6,772 bases of DNA from an uncultured Rhodospirillales bacterium. GTDB taxonomy: Bacteria; Pseudomonadota; Alphaproteobacteria; Acetobacterales; Acetobacteraceae. The position numbers and the translations under genes are program-made. The stretch is from NCBI GenBank assembly GCA_903844785.1, contig CAIMVB010000321.1, forward strand, positions 1 through 6,772, given 5' to 3'. Below the pieces are notes generated by a model. The model worked only from the letters and a program-made list of their open reading frames with translations, made no database searches and was not told the DNA's origin. Shown here piece by piece: positions 1 through 6,351 of this stretch; positions within the stretch are counted from its first letter, which is position 1; each line of letters begins with the position of its first letter.

Positions 1-141
1 GCCAAAGGCAATGCCCAGCACATGCGGCACCACCGCGCGCAGCCCGTGATTGGCAGCGGATGCCGCCACCATCAGCGTATTCGGCCCCGGCGTGGCCGAA
101 GTGGCGATGGCGAAGCCAAGCAAGGGCAGCAGCGTTTCCAT
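1..141 (-). CDS. LysE/RhtB-family amino-acid exporter, N-terminal part (cut by window edge)
   Basis: The gene reads leftward from an ATG at 141-139 and leaves the window after 47 codons. The visible protein opens METLLPLLGFAIATSATPGP, then NTLMVAASAANHG. This is the first membrane helix of LysE/RhtB exporters with the family TPGPN signature (residues 18-21 plus flanks), followed by a small-residue-rich stretch and the start of a second hydrophobic segment (VVPHVLGIAFG). Family members are inner-membrane proteins of about 200 residues with five or six helices that export amino acids or related small metabolites; the substrate cannot be told from this fragment. No Shine-Dalgarno sequence precedes the ATG. 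A promoter-like pair sits so close that the mRNA could be leaderless (see 142-176). It diverges from the metallopeptidase gene across 92 bp. The family call is firm; the start is likely because the reading begins exactly at the first helix. Confidence 0.85.
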   Translation of the reverse strand, partial: METLLPLLGFAIATSATPGPNTLMVAASAANHGLRAVVPHVLGIAFG

Positions 142-176
142 ACTGCGATATTGGGTCAGTATTTCTGACCTGTCAC
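142..176 (-). promoter_or_regulatory. Possible promoter with operator-like dyad for the LysE-type gene
   Basis: Read on the minus strand, a -35-like GTGACA (176-171, five of six matches to TTGACA) is followed by exactly 17 bp and then CAATAT (153-148), a weak -10 with three of six matches. The 17-bp spacer is itself a perfect inverted repeat: GGTCAG, five bases, CTGACC (154-170). Such a dyad between the -35 and -10 is a typical repressor position. With this -10, transcription would start at or next to the A of the ATG at 141, giving a leaderless mRNA, which fits the missing ribosome binding site. The dyad and spacing are seen directly; the promoter and regulatory role are inferred. Confidence 0.35.
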
Positions 177-223
177 GCCCTGCGCGGAAAACCTGACTTG
201 ACCCCAAGGCAGCCCGGCGCGCA

Positions 224-230
224 TGAGGAT
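224..230 (+). promoter_or_regulatory. Ribosome binding site deciding the metallopeptidase start
   Basis: TGAGGAT contains GAGG (225-228), five bases before the ATG at 234. The same frame is open back to an ATG at position 60. That longer reading would overlap the divergent LysE-type gene and add a sequence with no family resemblance, so this site supports the start at 234. Confidence 0.6.
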
Positions 231-233
231 GCC

Positions 234-626
234 ATGCGTTTTTCCACCCCGCCCAGCCCTGAAGACATGGTCGAATTGGCCGAAGATGCGCTCGCCGCCA
301 TCCCGAAGCCTTTGCGCGACCTGCTGAAAGGCATCGCCATATTGGTTGAGGATATGGCCGATGAGGAGTTGCTGCGGGAATTGGATATCGAAAATCCCTA
401 TGAATTGACCGGGCTTTACCTTGGCGTCCCGCTTACCGACAAAAGCCACGCCATGGCGCCCCAGGAACCGGACCGCATCCTGCTATTCCGGGAACCCATT
501 CTGCTGGAATGGATCGAAACCGGGGAGGATTTGTTCCGCCTGGTGCGCAACGTGCTGATCCACGAAATCGGCCATCATTTCGGCTTTTCGGATGAGGATA
601 TCGCCCGGTTGGAGGGGGACGAGTAG
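234..626 (+). CDS. Metallopeptidase family protein (zincin-like, formerly DUF1025)
   Basis: This encodes a small cytosolic protein of 130 residues, the usual size for the Zincin_1 (PF06262) family. It begins MRFSTPPSPEDMVELAEDAL and has no signal peptide or membrane segment. Near the C-terminus, HEIGHHFGFSD supplies the zinc site: His110, Glu111 and His114, with Gly117 and Asp120 completing an HExxHxxGxxD pattern like that of metzincin-type proteases. The central ELTGLYLGVPL and the RILLFREPILLEW segment before the motif also match this family, which usually reads LxGxYxGxPL and then IxLFRxPI. The physiological substrate is unknown for the family, and proteolysis is inferred from the motif. 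The gene is followed by xdhA on the same strand after 45 bp with no obvious terminator, so co-transcription is possible, though no functional link to xanthine oxidation is known. The start at 234 has a good GAGG site. Confidence 0.88.
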   Translation: MRFSTPPSPEDMVELAEDALAAIPKPLRDLLKGIAILVEDMADEELLRELDIENPYELTGLYLGVPLTDKSHAMAPQEPDRILLFREPILLEWIETGEDLFRLVRNVLIHEIGHHFGFSDEDIARLEGDE

Positions 627-671
627 CGGTACCCCTCGCCAGCGCCGCCCGGCTTTCCTAAATAAAGTTTC

Positions 672-2090
672 ATGTCCATCACCTTCACCCTGAATGGTGC
701 CTTGCGGTCTTTGCCGGCGGAAACGCCCCCGGCCATGACCATGCTCGATTGGCTGCGCGCGGCGGGGCTGACCGGCACCAAGGAAGGCTGCGCGGAAGGT
801 GATTGCGGCGCCTGCACGGTGGTGATCGAAGCGCCGGATGGCGCGCGTCAGCCAGTGAATGCCTGTTTGATGACCCTCGGTCAGGCGCATGGCCTTGCCA
901 TCCGCACCGTGGAAGGGCTGGCGGGCACCGATGGCGCACCACATCCCGTCCAGGCGGCCATGCTGGCGGCTGAGGCAACGCAATGCGGCTTCTGCACGCC
1001 AGGCATTGTTATGTCCCTCTACGCCCATGCGCGCATGGGTGGCGATCCGCATGAGGCTTTGGCGGGTAACCTTTGCCGCTGCACCGGCTATCGCCCGATT
1101 TTGGACGCTGCTGCCGCCTTGCCGGCAGCCAATGAAGCTCCGCCCGCCTACCCCGCGCCGGATGGCACGGCCTTCGGCCCAACAGAGCATCGCTTTTTCC
1201 TGCCGCGCAGCCTGGATGAAGCCCTGGCGCTGCGGCGCGCGCATCCTGGCGCCTGGCTTCTGGCCGGCGGCACGGATCTGGGCCTGCGCTTTTCCGAACA
1301 TCGGGAAAACCCCGCGGCCATCATTTGCCTGCGCGATGTCGCCCAATTGCGCGGCATTGAACCGGGGCCTGAAGGCATTTCGGTGGGCGCGGCGGAACCC
1401 TATGCCGCTTTGCTCGATCACATGGAAAGCGATGCGGCTTTCGCGGCGTTTGCCGGGTTGCTGCGGCGCTTGGGCTCCCGGCAAATACGCGCCATGGGCA
1501 CGCTGGGCGGGAATTTGGGCACGGCCAGCCCGATTGGCGATGCGCTGCCGCCCTTGCTGGCACTCGGCGCGCGTGTGTCACTCGCGGGGCCGGATGGGGC
1601 GCGGGATTTGGCGGTTGAGGATTTCCTGCTCGGCTATCGGCGCAATGCGCTCCGCGCAGATGAGGTGATTGCGCGGGTTTTCATCCCCCGCCCCGCGCCG
1701 GGCGCGATTTTCGCCGCCGAGAAACTTTCGCGCCGGCATGATCAGGATATCAGCGCCATTGGTCTTTCGCTGCTGCTGGAACGCGATGGTGATATGATCA
1801 CGCGCGCGCGCATCGCCCATGGTGGCTGTGGCCCCATGGCGGCGCGGGCGCCTGAAGCCGAAGCGGTGCTTGCAGGCGGCCCCTTCACCGAAGCGCAAGC
1901 CCGCGCGGCGGGGGATGCTTTGGCGCGGGCGATCTCCCCCATGGATGATTTGCGTGGCAGCGCGGAATATCGCCGCGCGGCGGTGCGTAACCTATTGCTG
2001 CGGCTTTACTGGCGTGTGGCGCAGCCCGAAGCGGCAGCGGAAATTATGGCGATGGCCACACCCCATGCGCCGCGGTTCATCGCGCCATGA
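672..2090 (+). CDS. xdhA: Xanthine dehydrogenase small subunit (2Fe-2S and FAD domains)
   Basis: This is the electron-transfer subunit of a bacterial xanthine dehydrogenase. It passes electrons from the molybdenum site on XdhB through two 2Fe-2S clusters to FAD and then NAD+. The length of 472 residues is close to that of the Rhodobacter capsulatus type subunit. Residues 1-70 form the plant-ferredoxin-like cluster domain, with Cys40, Cys45, Cys48 (GCAEGDCGACTV) and Cys65. Residues 80-150 form the helical cluster domain, with Cys105, Cys108 (QCGFCTPG) and Cys135, Cys137 (NLCRCTGYRPI), so all eight ligands are present. Residues about 173-345 form the FAD domain, with LLAGGTDLGL (196-205) and LGGNLGTASPIGD (278-290). 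Residues about 346-450 match the CO-dehydrogenase flavoprotein C-terminal domain. No Shine-Dalgarno precedes the ATG; the AT-rich CTAAATAAAG lies just upstream. The last codon and stop overlap xdhB (ATGA). Isoquinoline or aldehyde oxidoreductases share the cluster domain but not the fused FAD part in this order. Confidence 0.93.
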   Translation: MSITFTLNGALRSLPAETPPAMTMLDWLRAAGLTGTKEGCAEGDCGACTVVIEAPDGARQPVNACLMTLGQAHGLAIRTVEGLAGTDGAPHPVQAAMLAAEATQCGFCTPGIVMSLYAHARMGGDPHEALAGNLCRCTGYRPILDAAAALPAANEAPPAYPAPDGTAFGPTEHRFFLPRSLDEALALRRAHPGAWLLAGGTDLGLRFSEHRENPAAIICLRDVAQLRGIEPGPEGISVGAAEPYAALLDHMESDAAFAAFAGLLRRLGSRQIRAMGTLGGNLGTASPIGDALPPLLALGARVSLAGPDGARDLAVEDFLLGYRRNALRADEVIARVFIPRPAPGAIFAAEKLSRRHDQDISAIGLSLLLERDGDMITRARIAHGGCGPMAARAPEAEAVLAGGPFTEAQARAAGDALARAISPMDDLRGSAEYRRAAVRNLLLRLYWRVAQPEAAAEIMAMATPHAPRFIAP

Positions 2091-4375
2091 ATGCGCCGTT
2101 ATCCCTGGGCGCAGCGCTGGCCCATGATTCGGCGCTTGGTCATGTGACAGGCCAGGCACCTTTCGCGGATGATGTGCCGGAAGCGCCAGGCCTGCTGCAT
2201 GGCGCGCTTTTGCTCTCGCCCGTCGCGCATGGGCGGCTTGGCGCTTTGGATGTGGCGGCGGCGCGCGCCATGCCGGGCATTGTTGCGGTGCTCACGGCGC
2301 GGGATGTGCCAGGGGCGAATGATATCTCGCCTTCGGGCCGGGAAGTTGAACCGCTTTTCGCGGAAACCGAGCTTCGCCATCACGGCCAGCCCATCGCCTT
2401 GGTGGTGGGCGAGTCGCGCGATGCGGCGCTGGCCGCGCTTGGCGCGCTGAAGCCGGAAATTGAGGCGCTGCCAGCCATTCTTTCGATTGAGGATGCGCTT
2501 GCGGCGGAAGCCTATCTGTTGCCGCCGCAGGAAATTGCCGTGGGTGACGCGGCGGGCGCGATTGCCGCGGCGCCGCTGACCACATCTGGTGAATTTCGTG
2601 TGGGCGGCCAGGAACACTTCTACTTGGAAGGCCAGATTGCGATCGCCATGCCGGGTGAAGATGGGGAGATTTCCATCACCTCATCAACCCAGCACCCGAC
2701 GGAAGTGCAGCACATCGCAGCGCGCGTCCTGGGTTGTGATTTCAACCGCATTACCGTGCGCTGCCGGCGTATGGGCGGCGGTTTTGGTGGCAAGGAAAGC
2801 AATGCTTCCTGGGTGGCGGCAGCAGCAGCGCTTGCCACGCGCATCACCGGGCGGCCGGTAAAGCTCAGACTCTCACGCAAGGCGGATATGGCGGCCACCG
2901 GCAAGCGGCATCCGTTTTTGTATCGCTGGCGCGCGGGCTTTGACGCGACGGGGCGGATTGCGGGGCTTGAGGCAATGCTCGCCGCCGATGGTGGACATAG
3001 TCTTGATCTGACCGGCGGCGTGGTGTTTCGCGCGCTGACCCATGCGCTGAATTGCTACGATGTGCCCGCGGTCAAGCTGCGCGCGCTGTCGCTGCGCACA
3101 AATATGGTGAGCCACACGGCGTTTCGCGGCTTTGGCGGGCCGCAAGGCGTGCTGCTGATGGATGATGTGCTGCGCGGTGTCGCTGCCGCCACGGGGCAGG
3201 ATATGGAAGCAGTGCGCGCGCGCAATTTCGCGGGCGGCGAGAACGGCGCCAAGGCGCCTTATGGCCAGGCTTTGGAAGGGGATTTGATCCGTCGCGTTTA
3301 TGCCGAAGCCATGGAAGACGCCGGCTGGGCAGCGCGGCGCGCGGAAATCGCGGCCTTCAATGCGAACCATCCATTCTTGCGCCGCGGGCTTGGCAGTTTT
3401 GTGCTGGCCTTTGGCATTTCCTTTGGCCTCATGCATCTGAACCAGGCCGGCGCTTTGGTGCATGTTTATGCGGATGGGTCCATCCGGCTCAATCACGGCG
3501 GCACGGAAATGGGCCAGGGGCTCAATATCAAAATCGCGCAGGTGGTGGCGGATGCCTTTGGTGTGCCGATTGCGCGCATTCGCATCACGCCAACCAGCAC
3601 GGCGGAGGTGCCGAATACCGCGCCTACTGCCGCTTCCACCGGTTCTGATTTGAATGGCTGGGCGGCGCATTTGGCCGCAAGCGCAATCCGGGAACGTATG
3701 GCGCATGAGGCAGCGCGCCTTTGGGAAGTGTCCGTGGAAGCGATTGGCTTTGCCGAAGGGCGCGTATTTGTCGCCCGCCCCGGCGATAATCGCGCCATGG
3801 GCTTTGGTGATCTGGCACATCGCTGCTGGGTGCAGCGCATTTCGCTTTCCGCCACAGGGTTTTATCGCACGCCCGACATCCACTGGGATGCGAAGGCCAT
3901 GCGGGGCGAGCCTTTCTTCTACTTCTCCTACGGCGCAGCCGTGGTTGAAGTGGTGGTGGATACGCTCACTGGGGAACATCGCGTGTTGCGCGCTGATCTG
4001 GTGCAGGATTGCGGGCGGTCGCTTAATCCCGCGATTGATCGCGGGCAGATTGAAGGCGGCTTCGTGCAGGGGCTTGGCTGGCTGACAACGGAAAGCCTTT
4101 ATTGGGACAAGGAAGGCAGGCAGCGCTCGCTTGGGCCTTCCACCTATAAAATCCCGGGCAGCCGCGATGCGCCGCCGGATTTCAGACTGCGGCTGCTCGC
4201 CAATGCGCCAGCGCGGGCGGAGACGATTTTCCGTTCCAAAGGTGTCGGCGAACCGCCGCTGATGTTGGCCAGCGCTGTCTGGAATGCGATCTGCGACGCG
4301 ACGGGGCTCGCCAGCCTTGATCTGCCAGCAACGCCTGAACGGGTGCTGATGGCGCTGGAAGCGCGGAGGGGTTAG
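2087..4375 (+). CDS. xdhB: Xanthine dehydrogenase molybdopterin-binding subunit
   Basis: This is the catalytic subunit, oxidising hypoxanthine to xanthine and xanthine to urate at a molybdenum cofactor in the cytosol. Its 762 residues match the usual length of a separate XdhB. Cofactor and active-site segments appear in order: STQHP (200-204, Gln202), MGGGFGGKE (229-237), TAFRGFGGPQ (344-353), GGTEMGQGLN (471-480) and VGEPP (720-724). Aligned by eye to bovine xanthine oxidase, Glu237 matches Glu802, Arg315 matches Arg880, Phe349 matches Phe914, Phe446 matches Phe1009 and catalytic Glu722 matches Glu1261. The Glu/Arg pair points to purines rather than aldehydes. Bovine Thr1010 is replaced here by Gly447. 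The start ATG overlaps the xdhA stop as ATGA, with no Shine-Dalgarno, which suggests translational coupling. xdhC, the usual maturation gene, is not next. The TAG stop interlocks with the stop of the convergent transporter gene. Confidence 0.95.
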   Translation: MNAPLSLGAALAHDSALGHVTGQAPFADDVPEAPGLLHGALLLSPVAHGRLGALDVAAARAMPGIVAVLTARDVPGANDISPSGREVEPLFAETELRHHGQPIALVVGESRDAALAALGALKPEIEALPAILSIEDALAAEAYLLPPQEIAVGDAAGAIAAAPLTTSGEFRVGGQEHFYLEGQIAIAMPGEDGEISITSSTQHPTEVQHIAARVLGCDFNRITVRCRRMGGGFGGKESNASWVAAAAALATRITGRPVKLRLSRKADMAATGKRHPFLYRWRAGFDATGRIAGLEAMLAADGGHSLDLTGGVVFRALTHALNCYDVPAVKLRALSLRTNMVSHTAFRGFGGPQGVLLMDDVLRGVAAATGQDMEAVRARNFAGGENGAKAPYGQALEGDLIRRVYAEAMEDAGWAARRAEIAAFNANHPFLRRGLGSFVLAFGISFGLMHLNQAGALVHVYADGSIRLNHGGTEMGQGLNIKIAQVVADAFGVPIARIRITPTSTAEVPNTAPTAASTGSDLNGWAAHLAASAIRERMAHEAARLWEVSVEAIGFAEGRVFVARPGDNRAMGFGDLAHRCWVQRISLSATGFYRTPDIHWDAKAMRGEPFFYFSYGAAVVEVVVDTLTGEHRVLRADLVQDCGRSLNPAIDRGQIEGGFVQGLGWLTTESLYWDKEGRQRSLGPSTYKIPGSRDAPPDFRLRLLANAPARAETIFRSKGVGEPPLMLASAVWNAICDATGLASLDLPATPERVLMALEARRG

Positions 4376-5301
4376 GCCAGCTTGAAGCGCCGATAAATTG
4401 GCAGCAGCAGGAAGGGCGTCAGAAACAGCGGGAATTGGCCAAGCGCGAAGAACAGCAAAATGCGCTGATCGGTCGCCGCCGGCAGCACCGCCAGGAACAG
4501 CGCCATATTGCGATTACCGCCGAGCAGGCCCGCCGTCAGCGCCAGCTTCTGGCCGGTTGGAGCAAAGACCAGCGCGGTTGCGGCATTCAGGCCGAAATTG
4601 GCCGCGAAAGCCAAGGCAAGCCCCGCCAGCACCCAGGCGGGGTCTGAGATGATTTTGGCCAGCATCCCATCCATGACACCAAAGCCAAAAACCACCACCA
4701 GCCAGACCACCGCGCCATCCAAAGCCCCGGCATAGCGTTGCAGCCGCGCGGGGCCAGCCAGGCGGCGCAGCAGCACGGCAATCAGCAGCGGCAAGCCCAC
4801 CACCAGCATCAGCCTTCCCATCAGCGCGGAAAGCGAAATGGCAAGGTCTATGCCCATCAGCCCAAGCGCCAAGGGCGGCGCGGTAAAGGGCACGATCAGC
4901 GTGGTCAGGATGGCGACCACCAGAGAAATCTCTCCATCCAACCCCACCATGCGCGCAAAAGCGGGGGAGGATGTGGCAGCGCAGCCCATGGCGCTGATCA
5001 CCAAGCCCGCCACCAGCGGCCCTTCAAAGCCAAAGCCGCGCAGCACCAGAAACAGCAAAACGGGGCAGACCAGCATCATCCAAGCGACCAGCAGCGCCAC
5101 CAGCACGGGCCGACGCAAATACGCCACCACCTGCGCCAAATCCACGCGCAGCAGCACAATTGTCATGAGTGTCGCGACGCTGAAGGTCACCACATCGCGG
5201 AACAGCGCGGCCAAGGGCGGGATGAAAAGCCCGGCGAAAATGCCAAGCGCCAGCAGCAAGCCACCACGGCGGGCAGACCATTCCAGGAAGCCAAGGGCCA
5301 T
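4372..5301 (-). CDS. Bile acid:sodium symporter-family (BASS-like) membrane transporter
   Basis: The product is a very hydrophobic inner-membrane protein of 309 residues with eight to ten predicted helices, for example 13-30, 39-52, 66-87, 95-110, 124-150, 162-178, 196-213, 222-245, 252-273 and 280-302. Two segments resemble the discontinuous crossing helices that hold sodium and substrate in BASS proteins: AMGCAATSSPAFARM (104-118) and LLGGNRNMALFLA (259-271). This fits the two-fold internal repeat of the fold. Family members move bile acids, pantoate, pyruvate or other organic anions with sodium; the substrate here is unknown. The frame stays open upstream to 5415, but that start would run into the desaturase gene, and the homologous reading begins at the ATG at 5301. 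No clear Shine-Dalgarno precedes it. Its TAA stop (4374-4372) overlaps the convergent xdhB stop. A role in purine or urate transport would be speculation. Confidence 0.8.
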   Translation of the reverse strand: MALGFLEWSARRGGLLLALGIFAGLFIPPLAALFRDVVTFSVATLMTIVLLRVDLAQVVAYLRRPVLVALLVAWMMLVCPVLLFLVLRGFGFEGPLVAGLVISAMGCAATSSPAFARMVGLDGEISLVVAILTTLIVPFTAPPLALGLMGIDLAISLSALMGRLMLVVGLPLLIAVLLRRLAGPARLQRYAGALDGAVVWLVVVFGFGVMDGMLAKIISDPAWVLAGLALAFAANFGLNAATALVFAPTGQKLALTAGLLGGNRNMALFLAVLPAATDQRILLFFALGQFPLFLTPFLLLPIYRRFKLA

Positions 5302-5396
5302 CAGCTTGGGTGTTTGCGTGCTATCATGCTGGCAGCATTCCAATTCAGGGCGCGCGACACAAGCTATGGCATCTATTGGGAAGGAGATTTCCGGCC
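5302..5396. promoter_or_regulatory. Divergent intergenic region with a 13-bp perfect dyad
   Basis: These 95 bp separate the starts of the transporter (minus) and desaturase (plus) genes, so both promoters should lie here or inside the coding ends. A perfect inverted repeat, ATGCTG-G-CAGCAT, occupies 5326-5338, about 25 bp from the transporter start. It could be an operator. I find no convincing -35/-10 pair on either strand. Confidence 0.3.
5381..5387 (+). promoter_or_regulatory. Ribosome binding site deciding the desaturase start
   Basis: AAGGAGA is the strongest Shine-Dalgarno match in the window. AGGAG (5382-5386) lies ten bases before the ATG at 5397, slightly long but acceptable. It favours this start over the in-frame ATG at 5310, which would overlap the transporter promoter region and add residues with no family resemblance. 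Confidence 0.7.
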
Positions 5397-6188
5397 ATGC
5401 TGGCCCATGAACCACTGATCCGGCTTGCGGTATTCCTGGGCGTGCTGGCGGCCATGCTGCTGCTGGAACACGCCTTTCCGCGCCGGGCGCAGCGGCTTTC
5501 CTGGCGGCGCTGGCCGGGGAATTTCGGGCTGGTGGTGATTTCTTCCCTGTTGGTGCGGCTAATTGCGCCGGCGGCAGCCATGGGTGCCGCGCTTTACGCT
5601 GAAGCGGCCGGGATTGGGGTGCTGCGCTGGCTTGGGCTTAATGGCCTGGCGGGCGGTATTGTGGCGGTGCTGCTGCTTGATCTGCTGATTTATTTCCAGC
5701 ATCGCGTCTTTCACGCCGTGCCGGTTTTGTGGCGCTTGCACCGCGTCCACCACGCTGACCCTGAATTGGATGCATCTTCCGGGCTGCGCTTTCACCCGGT
5801 GGAAATTTTGCTGTCCATGGCGATCAAAATGGCGGCGGTGGTGGCGCTGGGCGCGCCGGCAGAAGCGGTGCTGGTGTTTGAAGTACTGTTGAACGCGACC
5901 AGCCTGTTCAACCACGCGAACCTCGCGCTGCCTGCCTGGCTTGATGGCGCGCTGCGCCTGGTGCTGGTGACACCCGATATGCACCGCATCCATCATTCCG
6001 AAGTGCCAGCAGAAACCGATAGTGATTTCGGCTTTTGCCTTTCCTGCTGGGACAGGTTGTTCGGCACCTATCGCGCCGAACCAGCGGCCGGGCAGCTTGG
6101 CATGGTGATTGGCGTTGCGGAATTTCGCGCGGATCCGGAACAGCGTTTGGATCGGTTATTGGTGCAGCCGTTCAGAAAAGCAGGCTAA
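5397..6188 (+). CDS. Sterol desaturase / fatty acid hydroxylase superfamily membrane protein
   Basis: This encodes an integral membrane di-iron protein of 263 residues, typical for bacterial members of PF04116. Hydrophobic segments lie near residues 7-24, 43-63, 84-100 and 138-168. The iron-binding histidine clusters are in the expected order: HRVFH (102-106, HxxxH), HRVHH (115-119, HxxHH) and HRIHH (196-200, HxxHH). Extra conserved histidines are His133 (RFHP) and His173 (FNHAN). The C-terminal WDRLFGTYR segment (218-226) is also typical. Such proteins use oxygen to hydroxylate or desaturate lipids (sterols, fatty acids, carotenoids, hopanoids, ether lipids); the substrate here cannot be assigned from sequence alone. 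It diverges from the transporter and converges with rplI, so it is probably a single-gene transcript. The start is set by AAGGAGA. The family call is firm, the reaction open. Confidence 0.9.
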   Translation: MLAHEPLIRLAVFLGVLAAMLLLEHAFPRRAQRLSWRRWPGNFGLVVISSLLVRLIAPAAAMGAALYAEAAGIGVLRWLGLNGLAGGIVAVLLLDLLIYFQHRVFHAVPVLWRLHRVHHADPELDASSGLRFHPVEILLSMAIKMAAVVALGAPAEAVLVFEVLLNATSLFNHANLALPAWLDGALRLVLVTPDMHRIHHSEVPAETDSDFGFCLSCWDRLFGTYRAEPAAGQLGMVIGVAEFRADPEQRLDRLLVQPFRKAG

Positions 6189-6230
6189 GCGCCTTGGCCG
6201 CGCAATCCGCGCGGACAGCAGCGGCAATGT

Positions 6231-6246
6231 GGCGGCCACAGCCGCC
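6231..6246. repeat. Small GC stem-loop after the desaturase gene
   Basis: GGCGGC, CACA, GCCGCC gives a perfect 6-bp stem with a four-base loop, 42 bp past the desaturase stop. No T-run follows in either direction, so it is not a canonical intrinsic terminator. Confidence 0.3.
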
Positions 6247-6258
6247 CATACAAGATAG

Positions 6259-6287
6259 GGCGTGACCCGTTTTGACCAAGTCACGCC
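6259..6287. repeat. 8-bp inverted repeat with 13-base spacer
   Basis: GGCGTGAC (6259-6266) and GTCACGCC (6280-6287) are perfect complements around a 13-base spacer. It sits mid-way between the convergent desaturase and rplI genes. It could be part of a terminator or mRNA-protecting structure for either transcript, or a protein-binding dyad. No T-run follows directly; a short TCTTTTC lies 13 bases further on the plus strand. Confidence 0.35.
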
Positions 6288-6292
6288 ATCAA

Positions 6293-6307
6293 CGAAAAAT
6301 CTTTTCG
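6293..6307. repeat. AT-rich short stem-loop CGAAAA/TTTTCG
   Basis: CGAAAA (6293-6298), three bases, then TTTTCG (6302-6307) form a 6-bp inverted repeat. In both reading directions the second arm supplies a run of four T. Together with the 8-bp dyad just before it, it may help end the desaturase transcript, but it is too weak to call a terminator alone. Confidence 0.25.
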
Positions 6308-6325
6308 CAACAGCCAGGGTGGTTT

Positions 6326-6344
6326 CCGGGGGCGGCGCCCCCGG
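6326..6344 (-). terminator. Strong GC hairpin just after the rplI stop, possible terminator or 3' end stabiliser
   Basis: CCGGGGGC (6326-6333) and GCCCCCGG (6337-6344) form a perfect 8-bp, all-GC stem with a three-base loop. On the minus strand it begins seven bases after the rplI stop codon. What follows on that strand is AAACCACC, not a T-run, so this is not a textbook intrinsic terminator. It could act in factor-dependent termination, protect the rplI mRNA 3' end, or be a copy of a dispersed GC palindrome. The hairpin is seen directly; the role is inferred from position. Confidence 0.45.
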
Positions 6345-6351
6345 TGCAGCC

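Noticed and set aside
198..203. TTGACC as a -35 element for the metallopeptidase gene.
   Set aside because: No -10-like sequence lies at a suitable distance downstream before the ribosome binding site.
60..233. An N-terminal extension of the metallopeptidase reading frame beginning at an ATG at 60.
   Set aside because: It runs antisense through the LysE-type gene, has no family resemblance, and a GAGG site supports the start at 234.
2873..3979. A 368-residue minus-strand open frame inside xdhB.
   Set aside because: It lies antisense to a strongly conserved catalytic subunit, shows no recognisable domain and is rich in His and Arg, as expected for a shadow frame.
5302..5415. A 38-residue N-terminal extension of the transporter frame up to an ATG at 5415.
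   Set aside because: It would overlap the desaturase start and its ribosome binding site, and the added sequence is not membrane-like or family-like.
4738..5418. A long plus-strand open frame (226 residues, rich in Gln, His, Arg and Lys) antisense to the transporter.
   Set aside because: Its low-complexity composition is the typical reverse shadow of a hydrophobic membrane protein gene in GC-rich DNA.
6156..6284. A possible 42-residue minus-strand small protein from a GTG at 6284, with one hydrophobic stretch and a basic tail.
   Set aside because: It has no ribosome binding site, uses a GTG start inside the 8-bp inverted repeat, and overlaps the desaturase coding end. Open frames are common by chance in GC-rich DNA.
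6272..6300. A plus-strand TTGACC-N17-AAAAAT promoter-like pair.
   Set aside because: No plus-strand gene follows; it would read antisense into rplI, and the match overlaps two stem-loops that explain the composition.
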